Origin: Ferruginibacter sp.
Lineage (GTDB): Bacteria > Bacteroidota > Bacteroidia > Chitinophagales > Chitinophagaceae
Assembly: GCA_025357775.1 (NCBI GenBank)
Contig: JANXOQ010000287.1
Span: 1-28,945, forward strand
Length of the DNA: 28,945 nt
Direction: 5' to 3'
How positions within the stretch are numbered: the stretch's first letter is position 1; the number at the start of each line of letters is the position of its first letter. Position numbers and translations under genes: made by a program. Positions 15,952 to 23,589 of this stretch are shown here, one piece after another. The notes beneath the pieces were generated by a model. It saw only the letters and a list, made by a program, of their open reading frames with translations. It was not told where the DNA came from and ran no database searches.

Positions 15952-16461
15952 TTAATTAATTTTTATTTCGAATAAACTTAGTTTTAATGAGTCGTAGTGC
16001 TTGGGCAAACTATCTGATTTCATTTCTGGCGATAAGCCTAAAAAAGTAAAACCGCATTGTTGATAATGCTGTATTAATTTTTCATTATCACCCCATGTAT
16101 CAAGCCTAATAAAATTCTTATTTTTTTCTTTACAATATTCTTTTGCCCAAACTACTATTTCTTTTACAAAGTTATTGCCCCTATAATTTGGGTGTGTTAC
16201 TATTCGATGAATATAAATGGCTAGGTCATTATCTTTTTCGCCCCATATAATTGGGTCGTTAAATGTAATGGCAAATATTGCTACCACTTCATCATCTTTA
16301 ATCATTTTAAATTGCCTATTTTCTGCAATTTCTGTTTGCACTAGGCCTGCATCAAACCCTTGCCAATGTTTGTTAAACTTTGTTTTTTGGTAGGCAATGG
16401 CGTAGTCATAAAAGGTAAAAATAGTTTCTACATCTTTATCATCACTATTTTTTATGTACAT
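15952..16461 (-). CDS. GNAT family N-acetyltransferase
   Basis: A 169-aa acetyl-CoA-dependent acetyltransferase. The core motif A is RIVTHPNYRGNNF (86-98), with the acetyl-CoA pyrophosphate loop in a weakened Q/RxxGxG/A form (YRGNNF). A WAKEYCKEKNKNFIRLDTW helix-strand follows, then motif B HYQQCGFTFLG (132-142). The N-terminal half has the usual beta strands (FKMIKDDEVVAIFAI). The substrate is unknown. It is the first gene of the operon with the methyltransferase and CtlX-like genes. Its start codon is only 26 bp beyond the stem of the preceding terminator, leaving little space for an independent promoter. Confidence 0.85.
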   Translation of the reverse strand: MYIKNSDDKDVETIFTFYDYAIAYQKTKFNKHWQGFDAGLVQTEIAENRQFKMIKDDEVVAIFAITFNDPIIWGEKDNDLAIYIHRIVTHPNYRGNNFVKEIVVWAKEYCKEKNKNFIRLDTWGDNEKLIQHYQQCGFTFLGLSPEMKSDSLPKHYDSLKLSLFEIKIN

Positions 16462-16487
16462 AATAAAGTAAAATTAAGCATAAAAAA

Positions 16488-16509
16488 AGAGCCAACTTTC
16501 GAAGGCTCT
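16488..16509 (-). terminator. Intrinsic terminator of the TonB-dependent receptor gene
   Basis: On the minus strand AGAGCC and GGCTCT (16504-16509 and 16488-16493) pair around a 10-nt loop, and the stem is followed directly by seven T residues (complement of 16481-16487). It lies 20 bp after the receptor stop. The GNAT start follows at 16461, so readthrough could also feed that operon. Confidence 0.85.
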
Positions 16510-16528
16510 GTTTGTAAAAAATAATTAT

Positions 16529-19255
16529 TTAAAATTTGTAATTAAAGGTAAGACTATACATTGTACCTAATTGGCTAAAATGTGAGCCATCATAAGTTGT
16601 TATGTTGTAGCGTCCATCAAAAGTAATTCTTAAATCTTGGTTGCGAAGCGAAGTAGGATCATTTACAATTGCATTAGCCGATGCTGACCCATCAGACTTA
16701 ATTGTGTATTTTGGAATAACATTAAAAATATTATTCATATTAAACGCAATAGACAATTTTTTTGTAGCTGCATAATTAATACCTAAGTCTGTAACGTTAG
16801 CTGTTTTAAACTCTGTATATAACCCTGGGTCAGAAAAATCTGCTTGTTTAAACTTTGTAGGTCCAAAAGTGGTATTGTTTAAAGAAAAACCCCAATCCCC
16901 TAAGTCGTAATTTACACCAAAAATATATTTAAATTTCGGTCTTGATGTAAACATCAAAGCATCTTGTGTAGCATTAAACACTGTTTGCCCAGCTAGTGAG
17001 CCAGTTAATGCTTTTACACTTGCAGGATTATTAACATCACCATCTACTTTATTGGTAGTTGTAATATTTCCAGATAAATTAAAACCTAATTTACCTTTAC
17101 CAACTGTCAGGTTTTTGTATTCTGCTACAAAATCAATACCCGATGTTATTGAATTTATACCATTAACAAAGAATGCTTGACCACCAGCTCCAAAATCTAC
17201 AAGGTTTCCTAAAACAATTCTATCTTTTACAGAAATGTTATAATAATCTAAAGTTACATTAAAGTTTTTTGAAGGTTTTATACCAATACCGAATGTTAAA
17301 TTGGTAGATTTTTCAGGATTTAATTTTGGCACTCCGTTAGCCCTTGCAGCTGTAGATACATTATTTATAATACCAGTAATTTGGATAGAACCACCAGCAA
17401 ATGTAGACTGTGATTTTTCAGTATATATTTGGTGCAACGACGGTGCTCTAAACCCAGTAGATGCTGAACCTCTAAAAGTTAATTTATCATTTAAGACTTT
17501 GTATCTAGAACTTATTTTCCATACAGTTGCTGTTCCAAAATCGCTATAATTTTCTCCACGGATTGTACCGTTTAGTAAAAAATCTTTTGTAATGTCATAA
17601 GCTATATCAAAATAAGCTCCAAAGTTATAACGGTTAAATTTTCCAGAGTTTTCTGGGGTATTACCTTGATAAGAATCTGCTCCCAATCCGTCATAAGATT
17701 GTTTATCGCCTGCTACTACTTCAAAATTTTCTGTTCTTACTTCAGATCCAAAACCAATACTTACATTATCAGCAACTACTTTTGATATATCTATATTACC
17801 TACTAAATGGCTAAATTTTGTACCACCTGGTCTAAAAGTATTTTGCCCAACATATATATTAGGATTTGGAGCATAAATAAAAGCTCCCCCTGCATCCTTA
17901 GATCTATTTTGAGAATTGGTAACAGTATAGTCTTGGGTGTTTCCTCCAGCTGTTAAACTTGCATCAGAAACCCATCCGTTAATTTTAGATTTAAAGCCTA
18001 CTGTTGCGTTATAGTCATTTAAATCCCCAATAAACGTAGGTACATAACCAATGTAAGATGCAGGTGTACCTGTACCATACAAAGAAGCTAAATATGGCAT
18101 ATCACTTACATTTCTCCAATATGGAGCTCTATAATTAGCATAAGAATTTACTTTTTTTACTACATAAGCAGCATTGTAGTAAAGGCTTGTTGTGGTACTT
18201 AATTCACTACCACCATTTAATTCAAACTTGGCTGCTACCGTTTCTGGCGCACCATTTATATTGCCACCATCTGGTTTTAATGCTAAAAAAGCTTGTGTGC
18301 GTGCAAGAGGCACTCCCCAATATGCAGCCTCGTCTGCTGCGCTTAGTATGCCTGGTCTGTTTGCTAAACCTACTTTAGAAAAATCTATAGTGTAGTTTAT
18401 ATAACCTTTTTCACCAATTGTAGAGCCATTGTTTATACTTAAGCCATAGGTTTTACCATCACCTTTGCCTGTTATACCAGTTCTTAATGTAGCAGAACCT
18501 CCGTTAGTATTTTTCTTCAAAATAATATTCATTACACCTGCTATAGCATCAGAACCATATTGTGCAGATGCTCCATCACGAAGTATTTCTACTCTTTCAA
18601 TAGCATCCGTAGGTATTGCAGATATGTCAGCACCTGTTTCTCCACGCCCTGGCGATGTTTGTGTATATACCAGAGAAGACATATTTTTTCTTTTGCCGTT
18701 TATTAAAATTAATGTTCGGCTTGGCCCCATATTTCTAATTTCATAAGGGTCTAATAAAGAAGTAGCATCATTTACCGGTGTTTGTACAGTATTAAAAGAT
18801 GGTACACGGTATTGCAGAGCTTTGTCAAAAGTTAACTGCCCTGTAGATTTTAATGATTTTGAATCTACATTATCAATTGGCAATGCAGATGTGGTAGCTG
18901 AACGAGGTAACGAACGACTACCAACTGATACAACAATCTCTTCTAATTTATCTGATGAAGCTATTAATGCTACATCTAAAGTTTTACTTTCACCAGCTGC
19001 AATAGTTACAGTTTCTACTACTGTTGTATAGCCTGTTTCTGAAAAAGTAATTTTATAGGTACCTGCTTCTAATGCTAAATTGTATTTTCCTTCAGCATTG
19101 GTAGTGGTACCTTTTTTAGATGGACTTGCAGTTATACTAACACTTGCTTGAGCAGCACCATCTGAAGTTACAGTTCCAGATAGTTTTTGGGCTATTAGGC
19201 TTGTACTATTTAATAGCACAAAACACAACATTAGAAAACGAAATAATTTTTTCAT
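16529..19255 (-). CDS. TonB-dependent outer-membrane receptor with CarboxypepD_reg-like domain
   Basis: A 908-aa active transporter of the outer membrane, energised by TonB-ExbBD. Residues 1-23 are a signal peptide (ending IAQ). Residues about 24-100 are a CarboxypepD_reg-like beta-sandwich (SGTVTSDGAAQASVSI, GKYNLALEAGTYKITFSETG). A TonB-box-like DKLEEIVVS (102-110) precedes the plug domain: IRNMGPSRTLILINGKRKN, IPTDAIERVEILRDGASAQYG and DAIAGVMNIILKK to about residue 250. The rest is a beta-barrel ending in YSLTFNYKF with the C-terminal aromatic residue needed for barrel insertion. No SusD-like gene is adjacent, so this is not a standard Sus-type glycan locus. A FAS1 lipoprotein gene lies 187 bp upstream on the same strand. 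The substrate cannot be read from sequence. Confidence 0.93.
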   Translation of the reverse strand: MKKLFRFLMLCFVLLNSTSLIAQKLSGTVTSDGAAQASVSITASPSKKGTTTNAEGKYNLALEAGTYKITFSETGYTTVVETVTIAAGESKTLDVALIASSDKLEEIVVSVGSRSLPRSATTSALPIDNVDSKSLKSTGQLTFDKALQYRVPSFNTVQTPVNDATSLLDPYEIRNMGPSRTLILINGKRKNMSSLVYTQTSPGRGETGADISAIPTDAIERVEILRDGASAQYGSDAIAGVMNIILKKNTNGGSATLRTGITGKGDGKTYGLSINNGSTIGEKGYINYTIDFSKVGLANRPGILSAADEAAYWGVPLARTQAFLALKPDGGNINGAPETVAAKFELNGGSELSTTTSLYYNAAYVVKKVNSYANYRAPYWRNVSDMPYLASLYGTGTPASYIGYVPTFIGDLNDYNATVGFKSKINGWVSDASLTAGGNTQDYTVTNSQNRSKDAGGAFIYAPNPNIYVGQNTFRPGGTKFSHLVGNIDISKVVADNVSIGFGSEVRTENFEVVAGDKQSYDGLGADSYQGNTPENSGKFNRYNFGAYFDIAYDITKDFLLNGTIRGENYSDFGTATVWKISSRYKVLNDKLTFRGSASTGFRAPSLHQIYTEKSQSTFAGGSIQITGIINNVSTAARANGVPKLNPEKSTNLTFGIGIKPSKNFNVTLDYYNISVKDRIVLGNLVDFGAGGQAFFVNGINSITSGIDFVAEYKNLTVGKGKLGFNLSGNITTTNKVDGDVNNPASVKALTGSLAGQTVFNATQDALMFTSRPKFKYIFGVNYDLGDWGFSLNNTTFGPTKFKQADFSDPGLYTEFKTANVTDLGINYAATKKLSIAFNMNNIFNVIPKYTIKSDGSASANAIVNDPTSLRNQDLRITFDGRYNITTYDGSHFSQLGTMYSLTFNYKF

Positions 19256-19442
19256 TAAAATTTGGGTTTAATTAAGTAATTATGTTAAATATTTGTGAAT
19301 ATACTTAAAAAAAATTGGATTCTAATATTTTTAAAAATTAATAATGTGTAGATAATTATGGTTGCTACCCTATTTTTTTTATTATTAATACTTGATTTTC
19401 AATTTTTAAGAAAATAAAATATACAAACAAAACTAAATGCAG

Positions 19443-20447
19443 TTAAGGTAATAGTACCTTATCGATTATATGTACAACCCCATTGTGGCATACAATATTT
19501 GTTGCTGTAATGGAGCAAGTATTATTTGTAGTACCTGCTACAACTAAGCCATTGGTATTTTTCCCTTTTATTGTTAAGGGGTTTGCAACAATATCCACAA
19601 CCGTTTTATTTGTCAAGCCAGCAATCATGGTTAGACTATCACTTTTTAATTGTGGTGTAAATACTCTATTTGTAACCAAATGGTATCTTAAAATTGTTTT
19701 GAGTTGCAAAACGGGTATTTGGCTTATTCTTGAAAAAGAAAGTGAGGTAAGCAATGCTCTAAAAGCCGCATTGGTGGGTGCAAATACGGTAAGTGGTCTA
19801 TTATTTAAAGTGGCAGTAAATGTAGAATCTCCCCCTAGTGCTGCGGTAGTGCTGTTTACCCTTGTAATGGCTACAACTAGTGAATCTAAACCAAATGAAA
19901 CTGCTGTTGTAATAATATTACCAGTAGGTTGCCTAAGTATGCTACTAAGTTTGTGTATAACACCATTGTCTGCTTCTTTATTTAAAGCTTTTACCATTAC
20001 ACCATTTACAAACACCACACCCGCCACATTCTTATACACATAAAACGAATCTCCATCAATCGTTTTTTGCTTTGTTAAGCTATCTATTGCAATATTTGCA
20101 GCCAGTATTTTAGGAGATGTAGTGTGGTATGAAATTAGTTTGGCTAAGCCTGCAACAGATATTGAATCTTTTATAATTGTAGATGTAATACCAATATTTA
20201 AAAAAGCACTATCATCTGGTGCAAATAAAGTGTAAGCTCCTGTGGTTTTAAATTTAAAATCGAGCCCTGCTTTAAAAACAGCTTGTTTTAATAATTTATA
20301 ACTAGCACTGTCAGCAACTAATTTATCGGTAATTGTATTTATGGCTACAAAAGTTGGTACGTCTTCTGCTTTTTTGCAAGAGGAAATAATAATTGAAAAA
20401 GTAACTATTATCAGAAAAAATATTTTGTTGTTGTTAATTATTTTCAT
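19443..20447 (-). CDS. FAS1 (fasciclin) domain lipoprotein, second paralogue
   Basis: A 334-aa lipoprotein with lipobox ISSC (C24) followed by KKAED, a weaker fit to the surface-export pattern than its paralogue. Two FAS1 domains cover about 35-175 and 178-334. The first shows YTLFAPDDSAF (72-82) and NGVIHKLSSILR; the second shows LTVFAPTNAAF (219-229) and NGVVHIIDKVLLP. The second domain carries two cysteines (C311 and C320), which could form a disulfide. It is more diverged than the 13042-14028 copy and lacks the proline-rich linker. It has a good Bacteroidota-type promoter directly upstream, and the TonB-dependent receptor is the next gene downstream without an obvious terminator, so the two may be co-transcribed. 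Confidence 0.92.
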   Translation of the reverse strand: MKIINNNKIFFLIIVTFSIIISSCKKAEDVPTFVAINTITDKLVADSASYKLLKQAVFKAGLDFKFKTTGAYTLFAPDDSAFLNIGITSTIIKDSISVAGLAKLISYHTTSPKILAANIAIDSLTKQKTIDGDSFYVYKNVAGVVFVNGVMVKALNKEADNGVIHKLSSILRQPTGNIITTAVSFGLDSLVVAITRVNSTTAALGGDSTFTATLNNRPLTVFAPTNAAFRALLTSLSFSRISQIPVLQLKTILRYHLVTNRVFTPQLKSDSLTMIAGLTNKTVVDIVANPLTIKGKNTNGLVVAGTTNNTCSITATNIVCHNGVVHIIDKVLLP

Positions 20448-20473
20448 GATTCATTTTTTGGGTAACTTTTATT

Positions 20474-20506
20474 CAAACATATTTTTTCGAAAAGTGAAAA
20501 TACAAA
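20474..20506 (-). promoter_or_regulatory. Bacteroidota-type promoter of the second FAS1 gene
   Basis: On the minus strand TTTG (20503-20506) is followed after 21 nt by TATGTTTG (20474-20481), matching the -33 TTTG / -7 TANNTTTG consensus exactly, with spacing inside the reported range. Transcription would start about 20 nt before the ATG at 20447. Confidence 0.7.
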
Positions 20507-20540
20507 TCAAATTGAGAAAAATTTATCTCACATTGTTAAA

Positions 20541-20557
20541 ATTGAGCAGAGCTCAAT
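20541..20557. promoter_or_regulatory. 17-bp palindrome upstream of the second FAS1 promoter
   Basis: ATTGAGC-AGA-GCTCAAT is a perfect 7-bp inverted repeat with a 3-bp centre. It lies 34 bp upstream of the -33 element, the usual place for an activator site. The binding protein is unknown. Confidence 0.4.
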
Positions 20558-20646
20558 AGTTCTAATTCTCTAACTTTATATGAAAAAAAAGTTTAGTTCC
20601 AATTCAAAATACTTTTAGGTAAAATTATAAATAGTATAAAACTTTT

Positions 20647-22128
20647 TTACGCACTCCAACTTACACTTCCATCTTTTTCATCTTTTACAACAATGCCCAT
20701 AGCGGTAAGTTGGTTTCTTATTTTATCTGATGTTGCAAAATCTTTTTTAGCTTTTGCTTCTTTTCTTATGTCTATTAATAATTCCATCACATTAGCTAAT
20801 TTGCCACTACCCTCTTCGGTTGCTTGTTGTAGCCCAAAAACATCTTCTAAAAAAACTTTCATTTTTTCTTGTAATAATGTAAATGTAGTTTCGGTAATTG
20901 CACTTACTTTTATCAACCCATCCTTTATTGAATTGATAACGGGTACCAGTTCAAACATATTTGCCAATACTTTTGCAGTGTTAAAATCATCGTTCATGCA
21001 TTCCTCAAAACCATTCACTAATTTTAATACTTTTTCTTCTAGCTCACTGTCTATCGTATCTGCAGTGTAAGTTAATTTTTGTAAAACTGTGTACGCATCC
21101 CATAATCTTTTTAAGCCTTTTTCAGATGCTTGCAATGCCTCATTACTAAAATCTAATGTGCTGCGGTACTGTGTTTGCAGCATAAAAAACTTTGTTGTCA
21201 TGGGTGAGTATCCTTGCTCTAACAATGGGTGATTGCCCGTAAATAATTCATGCGGTAAAAATCCATTCCCAAGGCTCTTGCTCATGCGTGTACCATTTAC
21301 GGTAAGCATATTTGTATGCATCCATATCTGCGCAGGGCTTTCATTAAAACATGCTTCGTTTTGTGCTATTTCATTGGTGTGGTGTGTAGCAGCAAGGTCC
21401 ATGCCACCACCATGTAAGTCAAATCTTTTACCAAGGTATTTATTACTCATTGCAGAGCATTCAATATGCCAACCTGGGAAACCCATACCCCAAGGGCTTG
21501 GCCATTGCATAAGGTGTTCTGGCTTTGCTTTTATCCAAAGTGCAAAATCTAATCTTCCTTTTTTTTCTTCTTGCCCACCCAGTTCTCTTGTACCTTCTAG
21601 CAAGTCTTCAAGTTTTCTATTTGTAAGTATACCATAGGTTTTTTCTTTATCATATTTTTCTACATCAAAATAAATAGTTCCCTCTTTTTCATAAGCATAT
21701 CCATTTGCAATTATTTGCTGCGTCATTTCTATTTGTTCGCTTATATGCCCTGTGGCAGTAGGTTCTATTGTAGGAGGCAATGTGTTTAGCAATTGCATTA
21801 CTTCTCTAAAACCCAAGGTATATCTTTGTACAATTTCCATTGGCTCCAACTTTTCCCGCCTTGCCATTTTACTAAATTTATCATCGCCTTCATCTCTATC
21901 GCCTTCCAAATGCCCCGCATCGGTAATATTACGCACATAGCGTACTTTGTACCCAAGGTATTTTAAGTATCTATATATTACATCAAAAGAAATAAAAGTG
22001 CGACAATTACCCAAGTGTACATCGCTATACACAGTGGGGCCACATACGTATATGCCTACATAGCCAGGTTCTAAGGGAGTAAATAATTCTTTTTTTCTAG
22101 TGAGTGTATTGTAAATTTCTAATGCCAT
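20647..22128 (-). CDS. cysS: Cysteinyl-tRNA synthetase
   Basis: The enzyme charges tRNA-Cys with cysteine in the cytoplasm. I chose the ATG at 22128 (493 aa, MALEIYNTLTRKKELF), the usual CysRS N-terminus, rather than the in-frame start at 22197, which adds 23 non-homologous-looking residues. Class I signatures are present: VCGPTVYSDVHLGN with the first zinc cysteine (C29) and the HIGH-type motif HLGN (38-41), GWHIECSAM with C224, the THHTNEIAQNE zinc/substrate block, and a KMSKS loop written RMSKS (281-285). The C-terminal half is the helical tRNA-binding region, ending with the usual IRKEAKAKKDFATSDKIRNQ segment. Arg in place of the first Lys of KMSKS is a tolerated variant. The EEP-family gene lies about 90 bp upstream. 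Confidence 0.96.
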   Translation of the reverse strand: MALEIYNTLTRKKELFTPLEPGYVGIYVCGPTVYSDVHLGNCRTFISFDVIYRYLKYLGYKVRYVRNITDAGHLEGDRDEGDDKFSKMARREKLEPMEIVQRYTLGFREVMQLLNTLPPTIEPTATGHISEQIEMTQQIIANGYAYEKEGTIYFDVEKYDKEKTYGILTNRKLEDLLEGTRELGGQEEKKGRLDFALWIKAKPEHLMQWPSPWGMGFPGWHIECSAMSNKYLGKRFDLHGGGMDLAATHHTNEIAQNEACFNESPAQIWMHTNMLTVNGTRMSKSLGNGFLPHELFTGNHPLLEQGYSPMTTKFFMLQTQYRSTLDFSNEALQASEKGLKRLWDAYTVLQKLTYTADTIDSELEEKVLKLVNGFEECMNDDFNTAKVLANMFELVPVINSIKDGLIKVSAITETTFTLLQEKMKVFLEDVFGLQQATEEGSGKLANVMELLIDIRKEAKAKKDFATSDKIRNQLTAMGIVVKDEKDGSVSWSA

Positions 22129-22218
22129 GTTGCAAATATATTTAAAAGGCATTTTATAATGTATGGTAAGATGATTTATAACAAAATTAGCATTCACGTA
22201 CTAACCATTACACATCCT

Positions 22219-23349
22219 TTACTCCCCATTCCCCATCTTTACATCCGCCACAATTGGAAAATGATCACTTAACTTTTTAGGTATTTTTACATATTGCTCC
22301 ACATCAAATTTATTATCTACAAAAATATTATCAATTCTTAAAGTTGGAGAAATACTAGAGAAAGTTCTACTTATACCACTCCCTTTTTCTGAGTAGGCAT
22401 TTTTTAAATTTTTACCTATTGTACTATAGGCAAAACTATTAGGCACATCATTAAAATCGCCGCATAATATAATTGGGTATGGGCTCATGTTCATTTCTCT
22501 TTTTATATTTTCACTTTGTATTTGCCTTTTTATAAAACCAATTTTTAATTTGTATAAAATACTTTTCGATTTTTCAATATTTATTTCTGTATTATTTTCT
22601 GCATCATTTAAGTATTGCAAATTATCGTTACTAAATTTTAATGATTGTAAGTGAATATTAAAAACCCTAAAGGTATCAGTAGCTTTTACAATATCTATGT
22701 ATTGAAAAATAAAGTTGTAGTCTTTAGAGTTGGTATATATCGTCTTTTTATTGATAATGGGATAACGACTATAAATAATTATCCCAAAATGATGTTTACT
22801 ATCATAATCGTTGATTGTGTTATAGCAAAAAGAGTATTCGGAAAAATTTAATTTTTTTGAAATAGAAGGCACATAATTAATGGCTGTAGAATCTTTATCG
22901 CCACCTGCAAGTTCTTGAAAACATGCCACATCTGGTGCATATTTATTAATAAGATTTAGCATTTCAGTTTTTACTTCTGGGTGTTTTTTGTGATTAGCAA
23001 TGTTAAATTGCTCCACATTCCAACTCATAATACGCAAGCTGGCAGTAGGTTTAGCCATTGTAAAATTACTAGCGGCACAAAATTTTATCATCTGCCCAAT
23101 AGGTTTCCATGCTAGTAAAATAGTGATGATACTAATGAGTGCAATTTTCTTTTTTGCAAATAACCAAAATACTATAAAGCACACTAGCAATAATAATAAG
23201 TATAAAGATGCCAATGTAAAAAAACCAATGAACCAAAAGTTTTTTGGATTAAACCATGACCCATAGCAGCCAAGTAAAAACACAATTGCCACAACAATAT
23301 TAATTGTAACAAAAAAGCCTTTTGTGAATTTTCTTAAAATACCTGCCAT
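22219..23349 (-). CDS. Membrane-anchored endonuclease/exonuclease/phosphatase family protein
   Basis: A 376-aa protein with three N-terminal membrane helices (about residues 12-29, 38-64 and 67-82) followed by a DNase I-like catalytic domain. The metal-dependent EEP motifs are all visible: MSWNVEQF (N111), FQELAGG (E146), NIHLQS (H233), LCGDFNDVP (D298, N300), RIDNIF (D340) and SDHFP (D362, H363). The catalytic set is complete, so it should be an active phosphodiesterase or phosphomonoesterase. The topology probably puts the catalytic domain on the periplasmic side, but this is not certain. Similar TM-EEP proteins are common in Bacteroidota and their substrates are mostly unknown. It lies between rho and cysS, with a strong hairpin just upstream. 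Confidence 0.9.
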   Translation of the reverse strand: MAGILRKFTKGFFVTINIVVAIVFLLGCYGSWFNPKNFWFIGFFTLASLYLLLLLVCFIVFWLFAKKKIALISIITILLAWKPIGQMIKFCAASNFTMAKPTASLRIMSWNVEQFNIANHKKHPEVKTEMLNLINKYAPDVACFQELAGGDKDSTAINYVPSISKKLNFSEYSFCYNTINDYDSKHHFGIIIYSRYPIINKKTIYTNSKDYNFIFQYIDIVKATDTFRVFNIHLQSLKFSNDNLQYLNDAENNTEINIEKSKSILYKLKIGFIKRQIQSENIKREMNMSPYPIILCGDFNDVPNSFAYSTIGKNLKNAYSEKGSGISRTFSSISPTLRIDNIFVDNKFDVEQYVKIPKKLSDHFPIVADVKMGNGE

Positions 23350-23383
23350 GGTTTAAAGATAAAACATAGTTTAAAAAATGAAT

Positions 23384-23421
23384 AATAAATGTGGTGGGTG
23401 GCTCCACCCACCACATTTATT
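23384..23421. repeat. 18-bp perfect inverted repeat with 2-nt loop
   Basis: AATAAATGTGGTGGGTGG (23384-23401) is followed by CT and then its exact reverse complement (23404-23421). The stem core is GC-rich in an AT-rich gap. It lies 35 bp upstream of the EEP gene start and about 95 bp beyond the rho terminator on the minus strand. It could be a bidirectional terminator, a 5' leader structure or a REP-like element. Confidence 0.7.
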
Positions 23422-23515
23422 AGGTACTAGGCGGTAGTTCCAACAGCTATGTTTATAGTTTCTAAATAGTAAACGAAATATTTCATCATAAAATTGCCAA
23501 CACTTTCTTAAAAGT

Positions 23516-23541
23516 AAAGCCCTTCATATTTGAAGGGCTTT
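23516..23541 (-). terminator. Stem-loop terminator of rho
   Basis: AAAGCCCTTCA (23516-23526) pairs perfectly with TGAAGGGCTTT (23531-23541) around a 4-nt loop. On the minus strand it follows the rho stop by about 48 bp and is followed by a T-rich run. It is a good intrinsic terminator. Confidence 0.8.
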
Positions 23542-23589
23542 ATCATCATATTATCACATTGGCAAATTATCACATTTTCACATATGCAT

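Noticed and set aside
19428..19435. TAGTTTTG on the minus strand as promoter of the TonB-dependent receptor
   Set aside because: It lies about 170 bp from the receptor start and has no matching -33 element; it overlaps the region just after the FAS1 stop by chance.
21274..21288. RMSKS instead of KMSKS in CysRS as evidence of an inactive enzyme
   Set aside because: All other class I and zinc-binding motifs are intact, and Arg at the first position is a conservative change seen in active synthetases.
22129..22197. N-terminal extension of CysRS and a TATATTTG box (minus strand, 22132-22139) as a promoter
   Set aside because: The extension is unlike CysRS N-termini, so the ATG at 22128 is preferred. 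The box lacks a TTTG partner at the right distance and would start transcription inside the start codon.
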